Below, in pieces: positions 10,321-20,813 of a stretch of DNA of 64,000 nt (within the stretch, counting starts at the first letter, position 1; each line of letters begins with the position of its first letter). Source of the stretch: Dasypus novemcinctus (taxonomy: Eukaryota; Chordata; Mammalia; Cingulata; Dasypodidae); NCBI RefSeq assembly GCF_030445035.2, contig NC_080694.1, forward strand, positions 72,865,147 to 72,929,146, in the 5' to 3' direction. Position numbers and translations under genes: made by a program. The notes under the pieces are model-generated. The model was given only the letters and a program-made list of their open reading frames with translations, did no database searches and was not told the origin of the DNA.

Positions 10321-10605
10321 AAAATGGTTAGGGACATTGTTTTATGTCTTCATAATATTATCCACTCTCATCTACCCATAATGGTTAAGGACATTGTTCT
10401 ATTTCTTAATGTTATTATCTCCCTTCACTCTTCATAATGGTAAAGAACATTGTTCTATTGTCTTTATATTATTGTCCCATTTTATCTATCAATCACGCTT
10501 AAGAAAATTGTTCTATTCTTCATATTATTATCCTTTTTCATGTACCCATAATGGTTAAGAACATTGTTCTATGTCTTCATGTTATTATCTCCTTTCTTCC
10601 TGATA
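10321..10605. repeat. Minisatellite, five copies of about 57 bp
   Basis: The core acattgttctat recurs at 10334, 10391, 10447, 10505 (aaattg variant) and 10561, so the spacings are 57, 56, 58 and 56 bp. Each unit reads roughly ataatggttaagaacattg, then ttctatgtcttcatattat, then tatc and a C/T-rich end. Copies differ at about 10-20% of positions, so the array is not recent. Confidence 0.88.
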
Positions 10606-10968
10606 AAACCTATTTAGGAGTTAGGAAGTCCTGGAATGGCATAAAACCACTGGGTAGTTCCAAGGACTCATGTGTTGAGAATTAACAGGCTTTGAATAGA
10701 ATGGATGAATCTCTTCTTCCACAAAAAGGCATGAGGGAGAAACAGAAGAATGGGATTTAAATATAAAGGGATGTTTGTCGAATATGCCTCAGAGCCTTAT
10801 GCCATGTCTAGACCACAGCTGTGGAAGTGAGTCATTTTATGCTAGGTCCTAGGTAAGTAGCTGGAAATAGTGTCCTGTGTTTCTGATAATAGTATCTTAG
10901 AGCTTGTGATTGACATAAGTCATGAGTTATCTCATGCTATGTAAAAGGCTCTCATACAACCTACTGTT
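10606..10968. other. No gene seen
   Basis: Mixed-composition sequence between the minisatellite and the solo LTR. I saw no repeat family, long open frame or RNA gene. Confidence 0.45.
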
Positions 10969-11451
10969 AGGATGATGTGGGCTCTGGGTGGGAGACTCTT
11001 TGTTTTTTCAGAGATAACCTAAACTATCTGTGACTTGTGGGTGTGGGGTGATAAAAGGCTGCAGTCCTGCCCTTAGTGACCATGGCAAGGACTCCATTCC
11101 CAGGAAACAGTTTAACAATGCAAGGTCTATAAACTTTAAGTATTCAGGGGAAATGGGAACCAAATATGCTAAAAGCTAATCTAGAATGCCTGAGGTCCAT
11201 GCTAAAAGCTTACCTAAAATGTGGAAGATATATATGCTAATTCAAGCCTATTGAGAACTGAAACAAAAGGACCATTTGGCCTTTCCTCTCTATAAAAGGG
11301 ACTCAAAAATCTTGTTCCAGGCTTGAGATTGAAACAGAAAGCTCCCGAGTCCGGCCAGCCATCAATAAACCATTTTTCCTTCTCAAAATCATTCCTGAGT
11401 CCTGGCCTCTCTATAGGCAAGTAATTGAACCTCTCTCAAATTCTACAAGGA
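10969..11451 (+). repeat. Solo LTR related to ERV-B LTRs
   Basis: The LTR body is 10973-11447, TGATG...CTACA, flanked by AGGA on both sides (10969-10972 and 11448-11451). It has a TATA box (tataaaaggg, about 11291) and an AATAAA (about 11364). The block ccaaatatgctaaaagct and the promoter region align with the solo LTR at 12738-13196, so the two belong to related subfamilies. The left boundary depends on the 4-bp duplication and could be a few bases off. Confidence 0.65.
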
Positions 11452-12325
11452 AACCTGGGTACTTGCGTCAGGCATGCCAGCTAGATTGTGTGCTAGTTAT
11501 TCTTCAAGTTGTCTTTCTCAACTCTGAGATTAGCACATTTGAACATTGGCCCAGAAGTCTCAATCCTCATTCCAGTTTTTCTAGACATCCATTCTCTTCA
11601 TTCAGGTATCAGCTCAGATCATTGTTAGGTTCCAAGCAGCCTCTCTAACCCAGTCTAGGTTAGGAGCAGGTAATAATCTGCTCTCATAAAATCTGTGTTT
11701 GTATGTGCATTCACTCATGCATTTAATAGGGAGAAATTTAGTAAGAAGAATAATGAGGACTTAATTCATTTTCTATTTGTGCTTGTTATTTCAACCCCCC
11801 TTATGCAATAAACTAATAATTTTGAGGTATCTTTGAACTGTGTTCTTTCAGACGATGCTGCAAAGGTGTGGCAATGTTTTTGTGGCCCTCCATCTTCCTT
11901 TGGTTCCAGCACAGCCATGCACGCTGAAGACTTTACATGCTGAACTCAGATTGTCTTCACTTTTCTGCCTCAGGATCTCTCCAAAGCCAGGGGAGCCTCC
12001 TCAGTGTGCAGCAGACAACCTGCAAGTAAGGAAGAACTGATGGCCCCAGGGCAAACCTCAGTCACTGGAGACTGGTTCAGTGGATCCATGCCTGAGCCTC
12101 TCACATTTCAGACAAGATTCTGAGTTGAATATTCTTTGTGGTTCTCAGAGAGTGCCCAGCAGGCACTACTTAATGATGCACACTTTACTCATCTGTCCTT
12201 CCTTGCCTCACTCCCCCAATTTTGCTTCTGAAGTTCACCCTCCAAATTAATTACATAGTCCTTGTTCCAGACTCTGCTTTAAGAGGAGCCCAAAATAAGA
12301 CAATATAATATAGCCTATGGTGGCA
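11452..12325. other. No gene established; one weak exon-like interval
   Basis: Mostly unique-looking sequence. The interval 11852-12025 is preceded by a pyrimidine tract ending in ag and followed by a gtaag-like sequence, and lies within a 66-codon open frame. The encoded peptide matches nothing I recognise. I do not call a gene. Confidence 0.4.
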
Positions 12326-12737
12326 GACTTGGCCCAGTGGTTAGGGTGTCTGTCTAACACATGGGAGGTCCACAGTTCAAACCCTGGGCCTCCTTGACCT
12401 GTGTGGAGCTGGCCCACATGCAGTGCTGATGTGTGGAAGGAGTGCCATACCATGCAGGGCTGTCCCCCACATAAGGGGAGCCCCATGCACAAGGAGTGTG
12501 CCCCATAAGGAGACACCTCATGCGAAAGAAAGTGCAGCCTGCCCAGGAATGGTGCCACACAAACAGAGAACTGCCACAACAAGATGATGCAACAAAAAGA
12601 AACACAGATTCCCGTGCCACTGACAACAACAGAAGCAGACAAAAAGATGCAGCAAATAGACACAGAGAACAGACAACTGGGGTGGGGGGAGGGGGAAAGG
12701 GAGAGAAATAAATAAATAAATAAATATTAAAAATATA
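12326..12737 (+). mobile_element. Full-length tRNA-derived SINE (DAS-like)
   Basis: The element has a tRNA-like head with A-box-like ggcccagtggttagg (12331-12345) and B-box-like agttcaaacc (12374-12383), then the GC-rich body, then (aaat)n and A-rich sequence. It aligns end to end with the inverse of 4047-4428. I found no clean target duplication because the tail runs directly into the LTR at 12738. It is a retroposed SINE, not a tRNA gene. Confidence 0.88.
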
Positions 12738-13196
12738 TGTATACATTCTGTGCATAAATTCAAAATTGTATCCAAAATTATTTTATATCCAAATATGCCT
12801 AGAAAGCCAATTGAGAAGTGTAAACTCTGTAGACTTTGGATATTCAGGGAGGATGTAAGCCAAATGTGCTAAAAGCCTACCTGGAAGGTGGGGGGTTTGT
12901 GCTAAAAGCTGACTTGAAATGTGGGGAATATGTGTTAAATCAAGTTTATCTAGAGGAAATCATTATCTAATACTCAGATAAAACACTTGAAAAACCTAAC
13001 AAAAATTCTTTTTACATACAAGCACCTTTTGTCCCCCCACTCTTATTTCCTCTGTATAAAAGGGACCAAAAAATTCTATTCAGGACTTGGTTTTTATTAG
13101 GACAGGAGTCTGCCAAGGCCACCTGGTCAAAATAAATCAACTTCCTTCTCAGAGTTCTGGCCTTCGCTACCACATACACCCAACTTCTCTACAACA
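12738..13196 (+). repeat. Solo LTR of the ERV-B family
   Basis: The sequence tgtatacattctgtgcataa...ctctacaaca has the same ends and internal blocks as the inverse of the ERV-B LTR (16772-17240), including the TATA box (ctgtataaaaggg, about 13052) and AATAAA (about 13132). It is in the opposite orientation to ERV-B. The 4-bp flanks are tata and aata, so a duplication is possible but not clean. Confidence 0.8.
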
Positions 13197-14344
13197 AATA
13201 CTTCTTGTTGAGTTTAAATATGTGCATAGCTGTTTGCTAAAAGAATTCACCTGGCCCCGAGTTTTTCTTATTCTGATTTGGGTTATTTTGTGTGTGTATC
13301 AAGAAATTGGTAGCAGTATTTTTTGGGGGGAGGGTGTGTGGATGGATGTGGTAAAGGAATAAGAAGTACATATTTCATTGCATGAATGTCATACATTTTA
13401 CTTTCTAAAATATGCAAAAGTATCAACTATTCAATAACTAAACAAATTATTGTATGGGGCAGATGTACATTATGTCAGGGTATTCTCATATTATTAATTT
13501 GAAACAGAACCTATACCTTTACCCCTTTCAAAATGGCAAAGAACATATTTTAAGATCACGTTAAAAACATGTCATCTAATTCAAATGGCAATAACCTGCA
13601 TTCTCAATTTTACTATGGTGTAATTTTGAATCATAAATCAGATTTTAATATTATCTAACTCACCATTTATCTCCCCCATCAGTCTCCTGGTGATGACTTC
13701 AAGATATAAACAACTTTAATATTAGTTAAAAGAAAACAAATCAAGTAAACATTTTACTGATTTTTATTAATAAAATATACATATGTTTTAATGTACATAA
13801 ATTTATTACATGTGTCTATATGTGCATAGATTTGTAATCTGTATATAGATTTATAGGAACATATGAAATTATACATAAATTTATAATATTATATAGCTTT
13901 TAAAAGGTAGATAAAAATAATTTATGCATCATCTAATAACAAATATCTGACAGCATACCCAACAGTAAATTATGTTCATATATGAAACTTCTGTACCATG
14001 TTTTCTGTAGAAAAGCATGGCTTTAAATTATAAAACTGAATTAAATTATTTAAAATGCTACAATGTAAATATCATATGGAAAAAAGTTTCCATGTTGTAA
14101 GGTGAGGCACATTTTTTACCCTCATATAGTACTGGATCGTTATTTGATTTGTGGCTTATTTAGAACTTTGACTATGGTAGGCTATTTTTTTTAATTGCCT
14201 TTAAAGAATTTACACATTTTATTATACTTGTTTGTATTTAATTTATATGTAGTTTACAATAATGTCCCTTTTTAATTTTCATATACAGGTCAGATCCACC
14301 ATTGTAAAGGATGCAAGACATGTTCACCCCATGTGCCCTTTAGT
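13197..14344. other. No gene seen; AT-rich
   Basis: AT-rich sequence with several short A/T runs. No repeat family or coding frame could be supported. Confidence 0.45.
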
Positions 14345-14682
14345 CTATTTTTCCCTTCTTTATTTTCTTTTAAATGTTACATTAAAAAAAATACGAGGTC
14401 CCCATATACCGCCCACCCTCCTAGCCCACTCCTCCCACATCACCAAACTCTTCCAACATTGTGGTACATTCACTGCACCTGGTGAATACATTTTGGAGCA
14501 CTGCTGCACTACATGGATAATGGTTTACATTGTAGTTTACGCTCTCCCCAGTCCACCCAGTGGGCCATGGCAGGACACACAATGTCCAGCATCTGTCACT
14601 GCAGTACCACCCAGGACAACTCCAAATCCTGAAAATGCTGCACATAATTATCTCTTCTTCCCTCACCCTACCATCAGCAAGC
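14345..14682 (-). mobile_element. 5'-truncated L1 3' end
   Basis: On the plus strand this reads ttttaaatgttacattaaaa...cccatataccgcccaccctcc...gtggtacattcactgcacc...caggacaactcc. It is the inverse of the L1 3' UTR blocks at 43300-43500 and 61000-61290. Similar minus-strand copies lie at 48005-48118, 55335-55613, 59754-60254 and 61712-62340. Confidence 0.8.
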
Positions 14683-15607
14683 TATTTTAACAATCATCTA
14701 GTATATCAGAATTGAGGGAATAACTGATGAATATACATCAACCATATTAGCAAGGATCCACTTCTCATTCTCTCTGGGGTGAGCAGCTTTTAAAGGAAAT
14801 ACCTTAGAGGTTTCTTGAAGCCTCTCCCAGTTTCAATAGTAAAATACTCTTTTCTGTGTGCAGTTGACTGCTCTGTGTTCAGTTACCCTTTTTACCTGGG
14901 AAGCCTTAGACTTTAAGGAAAAGTTTCCATGCAGTTTGATAAGTAGTCTGCCTCCAGAGACCTCTTCCAGGAGTAATTGCAAAAACCACCAGGCCAAATA
15001 GAGATAGACGCACTGGTGTCTGCCCAGCAAAGCTGGCACCTCTGGAACAGGCTTGAAAGCATTTGGTAGATATGCCCTGATGAATCGTCTTTGGAAACAC
15101 CTGAATAATTATGTGTTTACTGGCTTTGTGAGAACATTTATAATTCTTTAATGATACAATTATCAGTAAGCTTTCTAATGAGTCCCCAAGTGACTTACAG
15201 GTAAACCAACAGCCAATTTTCAAGAAGACTTTTTAATTGCAAACTGCAAAACGATGGCTTCAAGCAGCTGCTGTTTGCTTTGTGTTTAAAGCTGAACTAC
15301 TTCCTTGTACAGGCCTAAGTGATCAAATGTCTTTACTACAGATTAACAATTGTTATAACCTGTAGCTTCAGAGAAGAAGTAAATCCTAGAAGACCTTCAA
15401 GATAATGTTAACTGGTACTCTCTGTATTAGGAGAAAGCATTCAAAATTCAAAATTTTAAATTCTCTGGTTTATGCTTAAATGAGCTGGAACAATCTAAAG
15501 AAATAATCAGAATACACTGACTCAGTGCTTCATTCTGTCTTTAGTTCCACTGGAAAAAATTAATCTCCCTGCTAATTCTCAATTTGTATATATATCAACT
15601 AGAAAAA
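14683..15607. other. No gene seen
   Basis: Unique-looking sequence. Minus-strand open frames at 14833-15223 are short, overlap one another and have no recognisable domain. Confidence 0.45.
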
Positions 15608-15835
15608 AGCCTTTGGAGGCAGATTCCCTGAGTTTGAACAATGGTCTCTTCATTTCTTAGGTATGTGCCCTTAGGAAAGCTGATTAACATTTCTATGGCT
15701 CAATTATTTATCTGTAAAAAAGATAGAACTAGAGCCTCTCTTGGGCTTGCTCTACATATTAAATAAATGGATTGGAGATTACTAATCACATGAATAGTGT
15801 CACACCTGATAAGCACAAAAGAAATGTTAGCTCTC
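15608..15835 (-). mobile_element. MIR SINE
   Basis: The order ggaggcagattccctgagtt...tatgtgcccttaggaaagctgatt...aacatttctatggctcaattatttatctgtaaaa...attaaataaat matches the MIR core in inverse orientation. It is old and diverged. Confidence 0.7.
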
Positions 15836-16290
15836 ATTCTACTACCCTAAAACAATGTGTCATTTTTCCATGGTCATTTATTTCACAAAGTACATTTGCA
15901 TTTATGTTTTTAAAAGTCATGTTCATTTTACAGAAAGGAAAATCTAAAATAAGGAAACCACAGGACCTAGACTAAGATTGCCCTAGTACTGAGCAGGAAT
16001 GTCTAACTTCAATCACTTGTCTTCTGATGTAACCCTGGTGCTCCACTACCTCACAGCTGTTTCCACCCTCATCTGCAATTGCCATTATAGGTCACCTCTT
16101 CTGAAAACAGGATGGAAACCATATCTGGGAGAAATAAGCACCAATTATTTTGTTTTGTTCAAGTTTAATCTAACTTCAAAATATTGTTCTGTTTCCCAGT
16201 GTGATGGAGTAAGCACATTCATCCTCTATTTTACATGGAATGCAGCTATCCAACTGGAACAGAGTGCATGGGAAGTTATTTGAGCACCCT

Positions 16291-16640
16291 TGAGGTGGTC
16301 TGGAGCTGTATGTACCCAGAAAATCATGTTTTTATATTTAATCCCTTCCTGTGGGTGTGAACCATCATAAGCAGAGGTTTTGATGAGGCTCCTTCAGTTA
16401 AGGAGGTGTAGCCCACCTCAGTTAGGAAGGGTCTTAACCCTACTACTAGAATCCTTCATAAGTAGAATGAAATTCAGACAGAAACCACAGAGGGAGCATC
16501 CAGAGCCATCTTTCATGACCATAGAACCTGTGTGTCTCTGTAGCCCTAAGGAGCACCCCTACCCGAGGTTGTAACTACTTTGGTTGTCTCTGAGATCCTG
16601 CTGAGATATGCACAAACACAACCCCTCTGAAGACCTCCCA
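16291..16640 (+). repeat. LTR-like repeat, MaLR/ERVL-type
   Basis: The start tgaggtggtctggagctgt...cccagaaaatcatg...cccttcctgtgggtgtgaacc resembles the inverse of the repeat at 44463-45022 (ccagaaaattatgttc...cccattcctgt). This suggests the same LTR family. The right boundary is not determined. Confidence 0.45.
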
Positions 16641-16771
16641 ACTCATTTTGAAGGCTCTTAGTCATATAAACTCATTTGTCTTTACCATTTCCCTCTTTTA
16701 TTCAAGGTATTTTTCTAGTTGAATCACCAGCTGGTGCTTGGTAATAGGATGGATAGAATAATAGATAGTCA

Positions 16772-17240
16772 TGTTGCAGAGAATTCAGGTGTATGTGGTA
16801 TCGAAGTCCAGGACATGAGAATTCTGAGAAGGAAGTTAATTTATTTTGACTGGTCAGACTCGGTGGACTTCTGTCCTAATAAAAACTGAGCCCCAAATAG
16901 AATTTTTTGGTCCCTTTTGTACAGAGGAAATAAGAGTAGGGAGACAAACGGTGCTTATATGCAAAAAGACTTTTTGTTAGTTTCTTCAAGTGTTTTATCT
17001 GAGTATTAGATAGGTTATTTCCTCCAGGTAAGCTTGATTTAACACATATTCCCCACATTCCAAGCCAGCTTGAATTTAGCATATCCTACACATTTTGTCT
17101 GGATGCAACCTTGAATACACATTCAGTCTTACATCCTTTCTGAACACTCAAAGACAGTAGGGCCTATATTACTTATTTGGATTTCTAGAGACTAGGTACA
17201 CTTGGAAACAATTTTGAATTTATGCACAGGTTATATTATA
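16772..17240 (-). repeat. ERV-B 3' LTR
   Basis: On the plus strand it opens tgttgcagag at 16772 and is about 469 bp, close to the 459-bp solo LTR at 12738-13196. The TATA position carries GTACAAAAG in minus sense, a degraded form of GTATAAAAG in the 5' LTR and the solo LTR. The upstream end beside the polypurine tract was set by comparison with the solo LTR; the expected TG there appears as TA. Confidence 0.82.
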
Positions 17241-17253
17241 TTCCCCCCTTTGA
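17241..17253 (-). other. ERV-B polypurine tract
   Basis: The minus strand reads CAAAGGGGGGAA directly upstream of the 3' LTR, close to the gammaretroviral tract of A residues then six G then AA. Confidence 0.75.
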
Positions 17254-17302
17254 TGCCAAGCTTACGTTATTAAACTTCAGTATCACTATTGTTAGAGTCC
17301 CT

Positions 17303-19313
17303 CTAGACTGACTGGTATGCATATAGAGCCATGAAATGGGCAGCTGTGTGCCTTTTTACTATACCATTTATTAGGATGTGCATTCTTTTTAGGATGAAAG
17401 CAAGGAGGCAAGGAAGGATGGTGCATGCTCCTATAAGGAAGGCAATTATTCCCAGTAGAAGCTTGAAATTGTTTACTATTGACTGCCAACTTCCAAAGGG
17501 ATTATTTAAATTCCAGCCATTCCAGGCTTGCACTAGGACATGAGCAATTTTTACTATTTTGCTTATAATTTCATCAATAACCTTTCCAGTGCTATCTAAT
17601 TCAAGGCAGCAGTTAGATTGAATTTTCCACAAACTCCCCCTTCAGCTGCCAAGAGATAGTCTAGGGCAAGATGGTTTTGATAGATAGCATTTCTGAATTT
17701 AATTTGCTGTTGGGCTAGTAAGTTTAGTGCACAGGCAGTTTCATTAGTTATTATCTGTACCACAGCTTGTAGGTGGATGATTCAGTTTAGCATATAGATA
17801 GAGATTTGATAACCCCACATGCCATCCTCTGCCCAAGTTGCTGGCCCATAGTATTGGATTATATGCTCAAGGGGTCATTCTTTACCTCCCCAGGTAATGA
17901 AAGCCCTTTATCCTTTTATATTTTGATACACTGACTGACTTAGCTCTTTCCCTTCTTTTAAGGGAAAGAGAAAGAAGGAGGGTTTTATTGTACCGAGCAT
18001 ACAAGTACCACACCAGTTTCATGGAAGTTCTCAGAATGCAACCTCCCACAAATCCAGTACAAACCATTTGGGGCAGTAAAGGGGCCCTTTGCAGTGGAGT
18101 TCCACACTGTGATTAATTTGGGGAAAGTATGATTTATGAAAATGAGGTCAGATTCGTTCCATGTTCCCCAAGGCTCTGTTGTACTTGTGGTATAATTTTG
18201 GAATTTTCCCCCTTTACATGTTAGGTTTCTAACAGCTATAGAGGAGCTTATGCAGGCCCTTGAAGCACAATATTTTCCTATGACAGAAGTTTGCAAAGGC
18301 CACATACTATCTCAGGGGACAGCCGGGAGGCCATTGCATTATATGGTTGGCTGTAATTGTATTTCCTGGTTTTCCAGGGCCATTGGTCTCCCATATTAGT
18401 ATCTGCACATACATAGCATGAGGAGACAGTTAAGGCTGCCCCTACCACTTCATCCAGGCTTATAAAGAGGTTTCTTGCTGCTTATGGGATGAAAAAGGGC
18501 CTTTCCATTTCTTCATGGATGGAGTGGAATACAGAATGGGCTTTACTTGTGGTGGGTATTCCTGATACCCAACCCAGATGTAGGCTCCTGGGTTTATTCC
18601 TTTCCTGGGTTTATCAATGTGGAGACCCATTTGGACTCCCTGAGTCTGCCAGGATTCAGGTTTAAGGATGGTAAGGTTCAAGGGGTTACATTGACCATGT
18701 GAACAGTTAGCCGGGGCCATACCCTTGGTGAGGATGGCTGTTTGTTTAGCTGTGTCTGTGTTCCAGGTGGCCCAGGTGACACAGGACCAGTAGGGGCAGT
18801 AATATGCGCCTATGTATTTGCACCCAAAGCCCCCACCCCCCACCCCCAGGCTGCACTTTTCATTTCTGGAGTGCACATATACTTATTGTTATGAGTATAT
18901 GTCTGCTCCCAGCTGATCCCTCCACAATTTGTGTTCCATGGTATCCCAGAGTGTATAACTTGACATGCATCAAATGTGAGGGACACTCGTTGGTTCTGGC
19001 TAGTGACTGGGGTAGAGGAAATTAGCTCCCCATTTTGATCAAGCACTCTTATTTCCCATTTATGGGAGACTGTTGGGGGTCTAGGTCATAGCAGGCTATT
19101 TGGCCAGATGCATTACAGACACTATAGGCAATTCCCTGAAACTGACAGGTGGTTATCTGGTCCTTGCAGGTGTAATGACTATGATATATTAATGTGGTGT
19201 TGACATGGGCCCCCTGTACGCACCTTTTGAGTATAAGGCTCATACTCTGTGGTGTTGACCTGGGACCAGAGGAGGGTCAAGGCTAGAAGTAGGAAAAATA
19301 GCTGAAGGAGCAT
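17303..19313 (-). pseudogene. env: ERV-B env remnant
   Basis: An ATG at 19311-19313 opens a leucine-rich signal-peptide-like segment (to about 19262), although no long frame follows it. SU fragments lie at 19049-19243, 18810-19046 and 18460-18876, and carry N-glycosylation sites, many Cys/Trp residues and the motif F-D-A-C-Q-V-I. A further fragment is at 17985-18305. The TM part (17303-17632) begins at a Cys-Cys pair that looks like the end of a CX6CC motif whose first Cys lies in another frame, followed by a long hydrophobic membrane span. Multiple frameshifts and stops separate the parts. It is env by position and features, with no coding capacity as a whole. Confidence 0.85.
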
Positions 19314-19339
19314 TGTAATGAATTAAACTGGATTCCTAT

Positions 19340-19545
19340 TCTTTGGCTGTGTGTAGACCAATCAGCTTCCAGGGTGTGATTGGAGCAGAGCTCAGTGTTT
19401 CTTTCTCAATCTTCAGCTATGCGTGGACCAGTCAGCTTCCAGGGTGTAACTGGAGCAGGGCTTCGTGTTCCGTCCTCAATTTTCAGCCATGCATGGACCA
19501 GTCAACTTCCAGGGTATGATTGGAGCAGGGCTTAGTGTTCTGTTT
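19340..19545. repeat. Three tandem copies of a 70-bp unit at the ERV-B pol/env junction
   Basis: The block gaccagtcagcttccagggt recurs (with variants) at an exact 70-bp period: gacca at 19356-19360, 19426-19430 and 19496-19500. Each unit continues gtgattggagcagggcttag, then tgttctttctcaat. The repeat sits just upstream of the env start on the minus strand. Confidence 0.88.
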
Positions 19546-19935
19546 TTTTGCAAGATGAGTTTGGTTGAGCTGTGGGTATCTGGAATACAGGTCCAGGACT
19601 CTGGGACAGCTCTCTTGACTCAGCTATGGTGTATCCACAGGGTGATTTCAACTACTTCAACTGCAGTGGGTGTGGATAAAATGACAAGATAGGGTCCTCA
19701 CCATTGAGGGGTTAGTGGAGCTGACTTCCAGTCTTTGACCCAAACTGCATCTCCTGGCTTGTACGGGTGTACGGAGCTGCTTAAGCTAATGGGGGCCCTT
19801 TCTTGGACCCAGTGATGCAGGTTCTGTAGGGTTTTTCCTAAGCTGATCATTTGCTAAGCTATTGATAAGTTTCCTCTTTCTCTGAAACCCCCTTCTATAT
19901 TTCTGATTAAGAGAGGGGGCCTCCCAAAGAGGATT

Positions 19936-20810
19936 TCATAAGGGCTTAGGCTTAGTTTTTGGCTTGGGCTGGCTCAAACTTGTAGGAGAGCACTTGGAAG
20001 TACTTGCACCCATGTTAACCCAGTTTCTTGGCAAATCTTGGCAATGTAAGTCTTTATTGTACAGTTTATTCACTCTACTTTTCCTGAGCTCTGAGGACGG
20101 TAAGCCATGTGCAGTTTCCATTGGATGCGCAGTGCCTTTGCAATCTTTTGAGTGATTTCAGAGATGAAGGCAGGTCCATTGTCAGCGCCAATCAAGAGGG
20201 GTAGCCCATAGTGAGGAATGATTTCCCTGAGAAGAACATTGGCTACTTCTTCAGCTTTCTCTGTTTGAGTGGGAAAGGCTTCCACCCAGCCAGAAAATGT
20301 GCAAACAAGGACTAGGAGATATTTATAGCTTCTGAATTGTGGCATTTCAGTGAAATCAACTACTAGATCTTCAAGGGGCATACTGCTAATTCTCGACCCC
20401 TGGGGATCCTGTGGGCCCTTGGTGAGGGTTAATCTTTGCACATGTCATACACCGTTGGCATACAGCATGGGTGATAGCAACTAGTCTTGGGATGTAGAAG
20501 AATCTTTCTAACACTTCCTTAAGATGGGTTTTCCCCAAGTATGTTTCTTATGGTAGTTTTGAACTACAGCTGCTGCTAATATTTGTGGCACAACTGTTCT
20601 GTGATCAGGCAATGTCCACCATCCATTTCCTCCTTGTGTCCCACCCTGAGAGAGTATCCACTCCCTCTCAGCTTGAGTATATTGCAGCTCTTGGTGACTC
20701 AGAGGCTGCAGAACAAGAGCAGGCAGTGTATACTGGAGTTTCTGATAATTAAGAGGTTGAGAAATGAGAATGGTGGCCAGGTTTTCAGATAGTGATCCTT
20801 CCCATGCCAC
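19936..20810 (-). pseudogene. pol: ERV-B pol, integrase remnant
   Basis: The stretch 20508-20810 looks like the RNase H/integrase junction and integrase N-terminus. The 123-codon stretch 20070-20441 encodes the catalytic core with first Asp (V-V-D-F-T-E), second Asp (G-A-D-N-G-P) and Glu (S-S-G-K-V-E), so the D,D-E residues are all present. The reading frame changes after the Glu, and sequence out to 19936 is in another frame. Confidence 0.86.
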
Positions 20811-20813
20811 TCT

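Noticed and set aside
10321..10605. CRISPR-like array
   Set aside because: Units are contiguous with no unique spacers, and the genome is mammalian.
11840..12040. Possible coding exon
   Set aside because: Splice-like signals are weak and the peptide is unrecognised. No neighbouring exon was found.
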